Positions 1-9,000 of a stretch of 13,275 nt of DNA are shown here, piece after piece. The stretch is from an uncultured Desulfovibrio sp. (GTDB taxonomy: Bacteria > Desulfobacterota > Desulfovibrionia > Desulfovibrionales > Desulfovibrionaceae): NCBI GenBank assembly GCA_947176055.1, contig CAMWPE010000041.1, positions 1-13,275 on the forward strand, written 5' to 3'. The notes under the pieces are model-generated. The model worked only from the letters and a program-made list of their open reading frames with translations, was not told the DNA's origin and did no database searches. Numbering within the stretch: position 1 is the first letter of the stretch; each line of letters starts with the position of its first letter. The position numbers and the translations under genes are program-made.

Positions 1-44
1 CCTTAAAAATTTTTCGGGTATATTTCATGTGCGAACCGCGCGTC

Positions 45-73
45 TTGACGAAATTCTTTATAAAAATTAATTT
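45..73 (+). promoter_or_regulatory. weak candidate sigma-70 promoter upstream of the glycosyltransferase
   Basis: TTGACG at 45-50 matches the -35 consensus at five of six positions. The AT-rich stretch that follows offers TAATTT at 68-73 after a 17-base spacer as a poor -10. The first 100 bases are AT-rich and hold no gene I can support. The true -10 is uncertain because several overlapping AT hexamers fit equally badly, and an upstream gene outside the window could also drive this one. Confidence 0.3.
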
Positions 74-167
74 AATTTCAAGCTAGGAAAATCGTCATTT
101 TTTGTCTGGGCGTTACGGTTTATTATTTCGGACGATAGTTTTAAGGGTCGACGCGCGTCGGGGAGCG

Positions 168-1196
168 ATGGAAAAACTTATCTGGCTTGGGCAACAATAT
201 TTCGCTGACGAGCTTGAGAATTGCGGCTGGAGCCAAATCTTTATCCACGATTTCGCGAAGCCGCGAGTATTCTCCTGGAAAGATTTGCTGGATTTGGCCG
301 GTTTCGTTCCAGACGTTGTGGTCGTCGCGGACAAAAGCATGCCCCCATTTCTGTTGGGTATGGAGGATTTTCCCTGCCTGACCGTTTTTTACAGCATCGA
401 TGCCCATATTCATTCCTGGCAACCCCTTTACGCCCAAGGTTTCGATGCTTGCCTGCTTTCCCTGCTCGATTTCAAGCAAAAATTCGCCGGACCGTTTTTG
501 GAGGAAAACAGAATCTGGCATTCTCCCCCATTCGCCCGGCCGGAAGACAAGCCTGTTCCAGGAGCCATAAAAAAATGGGACGGTCTTTTTGTGGGGAAAC
601 TCGACGAAGAGCTAATGCCCAAAAGAGTTCGTTTCCTGAATGACTTAAAAAAACTCGTCCCCGGCATTCATTTGACGAGCGGCGATTACCGTCCCCTTTT
701 CCCGCAAGCCCGCGTTATCCTCAATCACGCCGAGAACGGCGATCTGAATTTCCGCGTGTTCGAAGCGATGGGGTGCGGCGGTTGTCTGCTTACTCCCAGA
801 CTGAATCACGGCTTGCAACAGATGTTTGTCGATGGCGAGCATTTGCTTTTTTACGCGCCGGACGATCCCGGAGACGCCGCATACCGTCTGAATTTTATCA
901 TTAAGCATCCCGATATAGGCGAGCATATAGGCGCCGAGGCTCTAAAAATCATCGATGAAAAGCACCGCGCCATCCATCGCGCCCAGAGCCTGACCGATCA
1001 TCTATGCGATCTTTATATGGCCGGAGCGCATGACATTATCGCCGGCCGCCGGAATCGGGCCCCGACCATTCGCAAGGAATGCCTGGGGATGCCTTATCTT
1101 CTCTGGGCGAATGAAATTGGCGACGAAAGCATGAAGCGGGCGTATCTCGCGGCGGCCAAGGGCGAATTTGGCCTCGCGGGGGTTCGCTCCGATTAG
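168..1196 (+). CDS. CgeB-like glycosyltransferase family protein
   Basis: This is probably a cytoplasmic glycosyltransferase with a GT-B-like fold, of the kind annotated as CgeB or 'glycosyl transferases group 1'. The 342-residue protein has an N-terminal half starting with a beta strand (MEKLIWLGQQYF) and a second predicted strand, PDVVVVADK, near residues 48-56. The C-terminal half carries the recognisable segment LNHAENGDLNFRVFEAMGCG followed by GCLLTPR, about residues 185-211. Segments like this form the nucleotide-sugar-binding region in such enzymes (family knowledge). Donor and acceptor cannot be told. An in-frame TTG at 102 would add 22 residues, but that extension is basic and unconserved-looking and lacks a well-spaced ribosome site. 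The ATG at 168 follows GGGGAG only two bases away, which is also imperfect, so the start is the least certain part. The gene stands alone and converges on sppA; there is no sugar operon context inside the window. Confidence 0.8.
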   Translation: MEKLIWLGQQYFADELENCGWSQIFIHDFAKPRVFSWKDLLDLAGFVPDVVVVADKSMPPFLLGMEDFPCLTVFYSIDAHIHSWQPLYAQGFDACLLSLLDFKQKFAGPFLEENRIWHSPPFARPEDKPVPGAIKKWDGLFVGKLDEELMPKRVRFLNDLKKLVPGIHLTSGDYRPLFPQARVILNHAENGDLNFRVFEAMGCGGCLLTPRLNHGLQQMFVDGEHLLFYAPDDPGDAAYRLNFIIKHPDIGEHIGAEALKIIDEKHRAIHRAQSLTDHLCDLYMAGAHDIIAGRRNRAPTIRKECLGMPYLLWANEIGDESMKRAYLAAAKGEFGLAGVRSD

Positions 1197-1261
1197 TAAT
1201 CGCTCCGGAAAATTTAAGACGCCTTCCAAGGCTCTGACCGCATTAAAAATTAGAGATTTTT

Positions 1262-1295
1262 CGCGGGCAAGGATTTAAAGCCCGCGCGAAGTTTT
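1262..1295. terminator. hairpin between convergent genes, possible bidirectional terminator
   Basis: Arms CGCGGGC (1262-1268) and GCCCGCG (1280-1286) pair perfectly over seven bases with an 11-base loop. On the plus strand the stem is followed, after a short CGAAG, by TTTT. On the minus strand an A-rich stretch and then T runs follow. Its position between the converging glycosyltransferase and sppA genes fits termination from both sides. The T-tract is short and offset, so strength is uncertain. Confidence 0.55.
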
Positions 1296-1351
1296 AGGGG
1301 TTGACCGCTTTCTGGCTTTTATCAAAGGTTTTCCGCCAACGATGCCGCGAC

Positions 1352-2326
1352 CTAATACAAAAATACCGGTTGCGTTAATGTTTCCCTCAAGTTTTCTATC
1401 TCTTTTCCGTTTCCCGGCAAATTGAACGCGCCCAGAGCCCTTTCGATTAGTCTCGCGCTTCTTTCAGGTTTCTTATATAATTTCCTGTCCGGCGAAACTC
1501 CAGTCCTTTGGCAGAGCCAATTAAGGGCGTCGTCGTACCCTCCGATCTCGTCGATTAAACCCAATTTCAGAGCTTCGCGTCCGGTAAAAATTTTTCCGGA
1601 GGCCATTTCCCGCGCGTTTTCCATCGGCATTTTCCTGCCCGCGGCCACTATCTCCACAAACTGCTCGTGCATGTTTTCTATCACGCTTTCAAGATAGGCT
1701 CGATCCCTGGGCGTCAGGGGATGCGTATAGGACGCGGCGTCTTTATAGGGAGCGGTGACCAGGGTTTCCTGTCCCACGCCGATTTTTTCCAGCAGACCCT
1801 GAATTTGCGGTATGTCCATTCTTACGCCGATGGATCCCGTTATGGTCGACCCATTCGCGAAGATTCTCTCCCCCGCCATACTGACCATATACCCTCCGCT
1901 GGCCGCCGTTGATCCCATACTCACCGCTATAGGCTTTTTTTTGGCTACCCGGGCAAGGGCCGCGTAAACTTCCTGAGAAGCCGCCGCTCCGCCTCCGGGA
2001 GAGTCGACCCGCAAAAGAATGCCTTTTACGAAAGGCGTTTTTTCTATTTTGCGGATCCACTCCAGCGTGGGCGAAACGTCAAGGATCATGCCCCTGATTT
2101 GCACCAGGGCGATGGAATCTCTGTCTGGAGCGTCGTCGTCGGCCAGGAAATTGACGATCAACCAAATTAAAACCGCGATGGCGACAATAATGGCGAGCCA
2201 GAACAATATGGGATGTCGCCTGCGGAAAGGAGGACGCAGGAGCTTCGTCCAGACAGCCGCGGGAATGGCGCCAAGCGGACAACAGCGTTTATTATCTTCT
2301 TCGTAACAGAAATTCTCTTCCGTCAT
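1352..2326 (-). CDS. sppA: signal peptide peptidase SppA (36 kDa type, S49 family)
   Basis: SppA is a membrane-bound serine protease that degrades signal peptides after their release by signal peptidase. This is the short single-domain form of 324 residues. A cytoplasmic N-terminus of about 37 residues contains three cysteines and basic residues. It is followed by one hydrophobic membrane segment at 38-62 (HPILFWLAIIVAIAVLIWLI and onward), and then the protease domain. Motifs: LRVDSPGGG at 105-113, the nucleophile S143 in GSTAASGGY, and the general-base K195 in APYKDA. The 52-residue Ser-Lys distance equals that of the Bacillus subtilis enzyme (S147/K199), which supports an active Ser-Lys dyad. 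The start is supported by AAAAGGAAA a few bases upstream of the ATG. It lies downstream of ackA but behind a strong terminator, so it probably has its own promoter, which I could not identify with confidence. Confidence 0.93.
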   Translation of the reverse strand: MTEENFCYEEDNKRCCPLGAIPAAVWTKLLRPPFRRRHPILFWLAIIVAIAVLIWLIVNFLADDDAPDRDSIALVQIRGMILDVSPTLEWIRKIEKTPFVKGILLRVDSPGGGAAASQEVYAALARVAKKKPIAVSMGSTAASGGYMVSMAGERIFANGSTITGSIGVRMDIPQIQGLLEKIGVGQETLVTAPYKDAASYTHPLTPRDRAYLESVIENMHEQFVEIVAAGRKMPMENAREMASGKIFTGREALKLGLIDEIGGYDDALNWLCQRTGVSPDRKLYKKPERSARLIERALGAFNLPGNGKEIENLRETLTQPVFLY

Positions 2327-2457
2327 CGACTTTCCTTTTATTACTCTCCCCTCGGTTTTTGCGGAAGCGCGCGACCTGGGTTCGCGCCCGAAGACGTTGG
2401 ACGCGGTATTGATCTAAACGTTAAGATTTATTAGCCGCGGGATTCAGGCCATTAAAA

Positions 2458-2480
2458 GGGGAGCGTTGTTGGCGCTCCCC
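2458..2480 (-). terminator. intrinsic terminator of ackA
   Basis: GGGGAGCG (2458-2465) and CGCTCCCC (2473-2480) form a perfect eight-base GC-rich stem with a seven-base loop. Read on the minus strand the stem is followed directly by TTTTAAT. It lies 20 bases past the ackA stop codon and so should end the acetate-gene transcript before sppA. Confidence 0.87.
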
Positions 2481-2499
2481 GCTTTTGCGTGGATCCCGC

Positions 2500-3711
2500 C
2501 TACTTCTTGATCAATTTTTCTGTCGCTTCGGCTATTTCCAGCTCTTCGTTAGTCGGAATGATCAGTACCTTGATCCGGCTGTCCGGCGCCGAAATTACCC
2601 GGGCTTCCGGTCTGCGAACGGCGTTCTCTTCTTCGTTTAATTTGATTCCGATACTCTCCAGATTCTTGCAGACTTCGCTCCGGACAATGTGATCGTTTTC
2701 GCCTATGCCCGCTGTAAATACTAGGGCGTCGACAATACCGTCCAGGAGGAACACATAGGCGCCAAGCGTCTTGCGTATGCTGCGAACAAGCATTTTAATA
2801 GCCAGCGCCGCCTGTTCGTCGCCTTTCCCCGCTTCGGCGTGCACGTCTCGCATATCCGTGCGCCCGCAGATACCCAACAGTCCGGATTGCTTGTTCATTA
2901 TGGCGTCGGCTTCCGCCGGCGTATAGCCCATCTTCTCTTCGATAAAAGGCACAATAGCCGGATCAATGCTTCCGCAACGGGTCCCCATGATCAATCCCTC
3001 CAGGGGAGTGAGACCCATGCTCGTATCGAAGCATTTGCCGTCTTTTACGCAGGTCATCGACGAGCCATTGCCAAGATGCATGGTGATCGAGCGTAGATCC
3101 TCCGGCTTTTTACCCAGAAACTCGGCGGTCTTGCGGGCTATATATTTATGGGAAGTGCCATGGAACCCATAGCGGCGAATCCTCAAATCCTTATACATAC
3201 TGTACGGGAGAGCGTACATATACGCTTCCGGCGGCAGGCTGGTGCCAAATTCGGTATCGAAAACCGCGACGTTGGGAATGCCCGGAAAGAGCTTCTCCGC
3301 CACTTCAATCCCCATAAGATTCGCCGGATTATGCAGGGGTCCCAGGATGAAATTTTCCTTGATGATTTTCTTTACGCGCTCGTCGACCAGAACGGGCGCC
3401 GTTATGGCTTCGCCGCCGTGCAACACGCGATGGCCGATCGCAGCTATCTCGTCCTTGCTTTTCAATACTCCGACTTCCGGATCGAGAAGCAGGGAGATGA
3501 CCAGTTCCATAGCCTCCACATGCGTGGGAAAATACTCGTCGCGGACAATTTTCTTTTCCTCGGCCGCATCCGGCAAAATCTTGTGCGTAAGCCTGCCCAT
3601 CTCCTGTCCAATTCTCTCCGCCAGGCCGGAACAGAGTACCTTTTTGCTCTCCATTTCGATAATTTGGTATTTGCAGGAGGACGAGCCGGCATTAATTACA
3701 AGAATTTTCAT
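2500..3711 (-). CDS. ackA: acetate kinase
   Basis: Acetate kinase makes ATP and acetate from acetyl phosphate and ADP in the cytoplasm. The 403-residue length is normal for the family. Residues corresponding to the Methanosarcina thermophila active site are present at a constant offset of four: N7 in NAGSSS, R95 in GHRVLHGG, H127 in GPLHNP, D152 in FDTEF, H184 in YGFHGTSH and R245 in MGTRCGSIDP. The glutamate of PTNEELEIA (389 or 390) is also present, as are the nucleotide-binding HLGNGSS (212-218) and AGIGEND (334-340). One oddity: after FDTEF the protein reads GTSLP, where I recall most relatives having HQTMP or similar. AAGGA at a good distance supports the ATG start. The gene follows pta after a 110-base gap that contains a hairpin and ends in a strong terminator. 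It is the last step of the pyruvate-to-acetate route encoded here. Confidence 0.97.
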   Translation of the reverse strand: MKILVINAGSSSCKYQIIEMESKKVLCSGLAERIGQEMGRLTHKILPDAAEEKKIVRDEYFPTHVEAMELVISLLLDPEVGVLKSKDEIAAIGHRVLHGGEAITAPVLVDERVKKIIKENFILGPLHNPANLMGIEVAEKLFPGIPNVAVFDTEFGTSLPPEAYMYALPYSMYKDLRIRRYGFHGTSHKYIARKTAEFLGKKPEDLRSITMHLGNGSSMTCVKDGKCFDTSMGLTPLEGLIMGTRCGSIDPAIVPFIEEKMGYTPAEADAIMNKQSGLLGICGRTDMRDVHAEAGKGDEQAALAIKMLVRSIRKTLGAYVFLLDGIVDALVFTAGIGENDHIVRSEVCKNLESIGIKLNEEENAVRRPEARVISAPDSRIKVLIIPTNEELEIAEATEKLIKK

Positions 3712-3740
3712 ATCTATCCTTTTTAGTTAATATATTTAGC

Positions 3741-3790
3741 GGAAGAAGCGCGACGCCTTTCCGGATAAATTAAAAATCCTCGCGCTTTCC
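3741..3790 (-). promoter_or_regulatory. bulged RNA hairpin in the pta-ackA intergenic gap
   Basis: GGAAGAAGCGCG (3741-3752) pairs with CGCGCTTTCC (3781-3790) to give a ten-base-pair stem with a two-base bulge. The 28-base loop itself holds GGAT and ATCC (3763-3766 and 3776-3779), which could form an inner helix. No T-run follows on the minus strand, so it does not look like an intrinsic terminator. In the pta-ackA transcript it could act as an mRNA processing or stability element, which is inference. Confidence 0.5.
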
Positions 3791-3821
3791 CCAATCTGCG
3801 GCAAAGCGGCCCGATCCGGGT

Positions 3822-5942
3822 CTAACGCGCTCCGGCCAGCTTCTTGTCCGCCGCGGCCTGGATCGCGGTTATCGCCACCGTGTTTACAATATCCGGCACC
3901 AGACAACCGCGGGAGAGATCGTTCACGGGCTTGTTCAAACCCTGAAGCACCGGCCCTATGGCAATGGCGTCCGCGGCCCTTTGCACCGCTTTATACGTAT
4001 TGTTGCCAGTGTTTAAATCCGGGAAAATGAAGACGGTAGCCTTGCCCGCGACCTGGCTGCCTGGCAGTTTCGTCTGCGCGACAATTGGATCGAACGCCGC
4101 GTCGTACTGCAAAGGTCCTTCGAGCGCCAGATCAGGCGCCATTTCCTTGGCGATTCGCGTGGCTTCCACGACAACATCGACGTCCGCTCCCTTTCCGGAT
4201 TTTCCAGTCGAATAGGACAACATGGCCACTCTGGGCGTAATGCCAAACACGCTGGCCGTATGCGCGGAGGCCACCGCGATTTCCGCCAGCTGTTGCGCCG
4301 TGGGATTTGGATTGACCGCGCAGTCGCCAAAGACCAGCACCCGATCTTTCAGGCACATAAGGAATACGGAGCTTACTACGGAAAAGCCGGGCTTGGTCTT
4401 GATGAATTCGAAAGCCGGCCGAATAGTGTGCGCCGTCGTGTTTACGGCTCCCGACACCATGCCGTCGGCGTCATTTAACTTGACCATCATGGTGCCAAAA
4501 TAAGTGGCGTCCATCATGGTGTCACGCGCCTGCTCCTCTGTAATGCCCTTCGCTTTGCGGAATTCGTAATAAGCCTGGGCGTATTCCTGGAATTTCGGCG
4601 ATGTCAGAGGATTGATCAGGATAGCCTTATTGATATCTATATTCAGATTATTGGCCTTTTTGCGGATAATCTCGGTATCGCCCAGTAGGATGATTTCGGC
4701 CACTTCGCGGCGGAGGAGGATATCGGTCGCGCGCAGTATGCGATCGTCTTCTCCTTCGGCAAGGACTATCCGCATCCTGTCGCTCTTGGCCCGCTCTATG
4801 AGCTCAAATTCGAACATCATGGGCGTCATGCGGCTGGTCAGCTTCTCCTCCAGCAATTTATTGGCTATTTCCTTGCCGTTCACATGATGCTCGTACAAGC
4901 CAAGCACGGTGTTGATCTTGCGGATATCGTCCGGCTCGATCAGACCGTAAATCTCCTGCAGAGCCGTGATGGTTCTATAGGTGTGCGCTTCCGTCAGAAG
5001 GATGGGCAACGGCGCTCCGGTCAAACCGGCGATCAACTTGGCCATGCTTTCGGACGGACGTATTCCGCCAGTGAGCAGGACGCCCGCGATGTCTGGCATC
5101 GTAGTGGAAACTCGCGCGGATATGGAAGCCAGCAGGATATCGGATCTATCCCCAGGAGTAATAATCAGCTGATCTTTCTCAATATATTTCAGGAAATTGT
5201 CCGTATGCATGGCCGCTACGAGATAATCGCCCACCAGCGCGTCCATATGTTGTTCGCCGTACAGGGTATGCGCGTTCAAGCCTTTTTTGACATCGCGCAT
5301 TGTGGCGCGTCCTAGCGCCGGATCATTGGGGATGGCGTACACTAGCGCCTTTTCGTTGCCCGTTCCCAACAAAGAACGCAATTCATCCAGTTCAGTTTGC
5401 GATAAAGACGAGCGATTGATAATCGTGGCGATAATATCCAGCCCATAGGGTTGCATATTCTGATAAACAAGCTTCATGGAATCGGCTATATCCTCAAAAG
5501 GCTGATTATCGCCGCTCGTGACCAGAAGCACTGGCGCTCCTAAATTCGAGGCTATCTCCGCGTTCAGCTCAAATTCGAACACCGGATCCTTGCCAAGAAA
5601 ATCGGTGCCTATGCACATTACAAAATCATAATTGTCCAGTACCCGCTTATACTTCTGGATAATATTTTCGATCAGTAAATTCCGCGTGCCGTAATTGATA
5701 ATTTCCCGCGCTTCAGCCTGCGTGAAGGCGTAAGTATCCTGATAATTCTGGGACAATTTAAAATGTTGCAAAAGGAGGTTAATATCGGGATCCCGCGAGT
5801 CCAGTTGCGGCTCGTTGATTATGGGCCGGAAAATCCCCACATTGCGCATACTGCGCGAAAGCATCTGCATCGCGCCCAAGGCGATGGCGCTTTTGCCCGT
5901 AGTCGGACCTGTGGCCGTAATGTACAGGGCGCTGTGTTTCAT
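3822..5942 (-). CDS. pta: phosphate acetyltransferase, long form with N-terminal P-loop-like and DRTGG domains
   Basis: Pta interconverts acetyl-CoA plus phosphate and acetyl phosphate plus CoA. From the ATG at 5942 it has 706 residues, the usual size of the long multidomain form. Residues 1 to about 200 resemble a dethiobiotin-synthetase-like domain with a degenerate P-loop (TGPTTGKS, 11-18). About 215-325 is a DRTGG-type domain (TPGDRSDILLASI, GVLLTGGIRPS). About 375-700 is the catalytic PTA/PTB domain, with SGAVNTTAHTIRPAFEF (497-513), SYSTGKSGKGADVD (576-589), EGPLQYDAAFDP (608-619) and a C-terminal GNNTYKAVQRAADAIAIGP segment. An upstream in-frame TTG at 5966 would add eight residues, but the ATG at 5942 has GGGGAAG five bases ahead, so I chose it. 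The N-terminal domains are regulatory in enteric homologues (family knowledge). A terminator-like hairpin separates it from por upstream. Confidence 0.96.
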   Translation of the reverse strand: MKHSALYITATGPTTGKSAIALGAMQMLSRSMRNVGIFRPIINEPQLDSRDPDINLLLQHFKLSQNYQDTYAFTQAEAREIINYGTRNLLIENIIQKYKRVLDNYDFVMCIGTDFLGKDPVFEFELNAEIASNLGAPVLLVTSGDNQPFEDIADSMKLVYQNMQPYGLDIIATIINRSSLSQTELDELRSLLGTGNEKALVYAIPNDPALGRATMRDVKKGLNAHTLYGEQHMDALVGDYLVAAMHTDNFLKYIEKDQLIITPGDRSDILLASISARVSTTMPDIAGVLLTGGIRPSESMAKLIAGLTGAPLPILLTEAHTYRTITALQEIYGLIEPDDIRKINTVLGLYEHHVNGKEIANKLLEEKLTSRMTPMMFEFELIERAKSDRMRIVLAEGEDDRILRATDILLRREVAEIILLGDTEIIRKKANNLNIDINKAILINPLTSPKFQEYAQAYYEFRKAKGITEEQARDTMMDATYFGTMMVKLNDADGMVSGAVNTTAHTIRPAFEFIKTKPGFSVVSSVFLMCLKDRVLVFGDCAVNPNPTAQQLAEIAVASAHTASVFGITPRVAMLSYSTGKSGKGADVDVVVEATRIAKEMAPDLALEGPLQYDAAFDPIVAQTKLPGSQVAGKATVFIFPDLNTGNNTYKAVQRAADAIAIGPVLQGLNKPVNDLSRGCLVPDIVNTVAITAIQAAADKKLAGAR

Positions 5943-6018
5943 TTTTACTTCCCCTGTATGCGACAAGCGGGATTCGTCCTTATTGTCGACCGGGCGAATC
6001 CATTTCGTCGCCTGTTAA

Positions 6019-6051
6019 AAGATGTACAGGCGCGACGTTAGCCGCGCCTGT
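6019..6051 (-). terminator. terminator-like hairpin between por and pta
   Basis: ACAGGCGCG (6026-6034) and CGCGCCTGT (6043-6051) pair perfectly over nine bases around an eight-base loop. On the minus strand the stem is followed by ACATC and then TTTT. It sits about 40 bases after the por stop codon. It would either end the por transcript or reduce read-through into pta. The U-tract is short and offset, so partial termination is plausible. Confidence 0.65.
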
Positions 6052-6089
6052 TTCCGGTTATTGATAATTATGACGCGAAGCGGGCATGC

Positions 6090-9000
6090 CTATTTATTTT
6101 CATCCTCGTTTCCGGGCCAGGCTCCGGGGAAAGGCAAATCGGCGAGCTGCTTCAGCATGGTATACCTTTCGGCGTACGCGGCCTTGAGATCTTCCTTCAG
6201 TTTTGGCGAAAGTTCCGGACGGATCTTATCGAGAGCCGCGTAGCGGGTTTCGCCTTCGAGGAAGGAGATGAAATCGCCGGCCGGCGCCTTGCTATCGAGC
6301 TGGAAGGGGTTTTTCTTCTGCGACGCGAGTTCGGGATTATACCGGTACAAAGGCCAATAGCCGATTTCGACCGCGGTTTTCGCTTCCATCTGGCTCCAGC
6401 CCATGCCCTTGCGAATACCCTGATTGATGCAGGGCGAATAGGCGATAATCAGGGATGGTCCCTTGTAGGCTTCGGCTTCGCGGATAGCCTTGAGAGTCTG
6501 GGCCATATCGGCGCCCATGGCTATCGAGGCAACATACACATAGCCGTAAGTCATGGCCATTCTGCCCAAATCCTTCTTGCCAACGCGTTTGCCTGCGGCG
6601 GCGAACTGCGCCACCGAGCCCAAAGGCGTGGATTTGGAGGACTGACCGCCGGTGTTGGAATAAACTTCCGTATCCATTAACAATACGTTAATATCGGCTC
6701 CGCTGGCGAGGACATGATCCAGACCGCCGTAGCCAATGTCGTAGCCCCAGCCGTCGCCGCCGAAAATCCATACACTCTTCTTGGTAAAGAGGTCGGACAT
6801 CTCCCAGATCTCGTCGAACTGCGGCCCATCGAAGGAATTCAGGTTGTTGCGGATCATGTCGCCGTATTTCCCGGACTCTTCCGCGTTCTCCTTATTGTCC
6901 AGCCAGCCCTGGAAAGCTTCCTTGAGTTCGGGGGTGAGATTCTCCGTCTTCAGGGCTTCGCGAATGATGTCCGCGAGCCGGTTGCGCCGAAACACATAGG
7001 CCTGCTCGATGCCGTAACCGTATTCCGCGGCGTCCTCAAAGAGCGAGTTGCCCCATGCCGGACCGTTTCCGGATTTAATATGCTGACAGTAGGGCGTTGT
7101 GGGCGAAGACGCTCCCCAGATGGACGAGCAACCCGTGGCGTTGGCCACGATCATCCTCTGGCCGAACAACTGCGTCACCAGTTTCGCGTAGGGAGTTTCG
7201 CCGCAACCGGCGCAAGCTCCGGAGAACTCGTGCAAAGGCTGTTGCAACTGCGAGCCCTTTACCGTGTCCTTGGGCATTACGTCATCCTTGAGCGAGACAT
7301 TCTCTTGAGCGAACTTCAGATTCGCCTTTTCCGGATCGAGGAGTTCGGGCAGCGGTTGCAGAGCCAAAGCCTTGGGCTTGGCCGGGCATACATTGACGCA
7401 GGAACCGCACCCCAGGCAATCTTCGGGATAAACCTGCATACGGAGCTTGAAACCCTTAAGCTGCGCGATGGCGTCTTTCGTCTTGAAAGTTTCCGGAGCG
7501 CCGGCAAGCTCTTCTTCGGTAGCCACTACGGGCCGAATGGTGGCGTGCGGACAGACATAGGAGCAACGGAAGCACTGTATGCAACTGTCCGGATTCCACT
7601 GTGGAATGTTGATGGCTACGCCGCGCTTTTCGAAGGCCGCCGTGCCCAGAGGCATGAAACCGGCCGGCTCCATGGCCGACACAGGCAGTTTGTCGCCCTG
7701 TTGCGCCAAAATGGGCCGCACGATTTCGCGGATGTACTCGGGATCGTTGGGATGACCTGTGGCCGCCCCTTCCGTAGCGGTGGCCCAGGATTCAGGATAC
7801 TTGATTTCCGTAAGCGCTGGCGCGGCCTTTTCAACGGCGGCGATGTTCATGTTGACAATCTTGTCGCCCTTGAGACCGTAAGTCTTGCGGATGGAATCCT
7901 GCAGATATTTTACCGCGTCATCGAAAGGTATGATGTCGGCCAGTTTAAAGAACACGGTCTGCATGATCATATTTATGCGACCGCCCAGGCCGACTTCCGC
8001 GGCGACTTTAACCGCGTCAATGTTGTAGAACTTGATTTTCTTGCGCGCGATGTCGTTTTTGAGCTTCGCGGGCAGATGTTTTTCCATGTCTTCCAGCGTC
8101 CAGGAAGAGTTCAGCACGAATGTGCCGCCTTCCTTGACGCCCTCGAGCAGATCGTACTCTGTGACATAAGCGCTCTTATGACAGGCGATATAGTCCGCGT
8201 TGCGAATGAGATACGGAGCCTTGATGGGTTGCGGACCAAAACGCAGATGCGAAACGGTGAGGCCGCCGGACTTTTTGGAATCGTAGGAAAAATAGGCCTG
8301 CGCGTAGAGATCCGTGTTGTCGCCAATAATCTTGATGGCCTGTTTGTTCGCGCCTACTGTGCCGTCGGAGCCAAAACCGTAAAACATGCATTGCCTGGTC
8401 GAGGAGGGTTCGGTATGAATTTCCTCGCCGACTTCAAGAGAAGTATAAGTAACGTCGTCATTAATGCCCACAGTGAAGTGATTTTTCGGCTTCAGGGAGA
8501 GCATGTTGTCAAATATGGCCTTGGCCATGCCCGGAGTAAAGTCCTTGGAACCCAGACCGTAGCGTCCGCCAAGGATCATGGGCGGCTTTTTGCCCCGCTC
8601 GATAAATGTGGCGCACACATCCTGATAGAGAGGATCGCCTATGCCTCCGCGCTCCTTGGTCCGATCCAGCACGGTTATGCATTTGGCCGTAGCTGGAAGG
8701 GCGGCCAATAGAGCGTCCATGGCAAAGGGCCGGAACAGACGGACCTTGACTACGCCAACCTTCTCCCCTCTTTCGTTGAGATATTTCACCGCGCTCTCGA
8801 CGACTTCGCACGAAGAGGCCATCGTGATTATCACTCGATCGGCGTGAGGATCGCCCACATAGTCAAATAAATGATAGGAGCGCCCCGTAATGGACGCGAC
8901 CTTGTCCATACAGGTCTGGACTATGGCGGGAACCGCGTCGTAATACAGGTTGGAAGCTTCGACATTCTGGAAATAGATATCGGGATTTTGCGCCGTACCG

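Noticed and set aside
26..85. 19-codon open frame at the left end (ATG at 26)
   Set aside because: It has no proper ribosome site and no distinctive composition, and it lies in an AT-rich region with a candidate promoter; chance is the simplest explanation.
3761..3780. Similarity between the pta-ackA gap and 12921-12940 (shared CCGGATAAAT), and a 13-base match with 12142-12154
   Set aside because: Matches of this length between AT-rich intergenic stretches are expected by chance in a window of this size, so I do not call a repeat family.
6714..8711. 665-codon plus-strand open frame opposite por
   Set aside because: It is fully antisense to a por gene with intact catalytic and cluster motifs. 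Its translation has no recognisable domain, and long antisense frames are expected opposite GC-biased codons.
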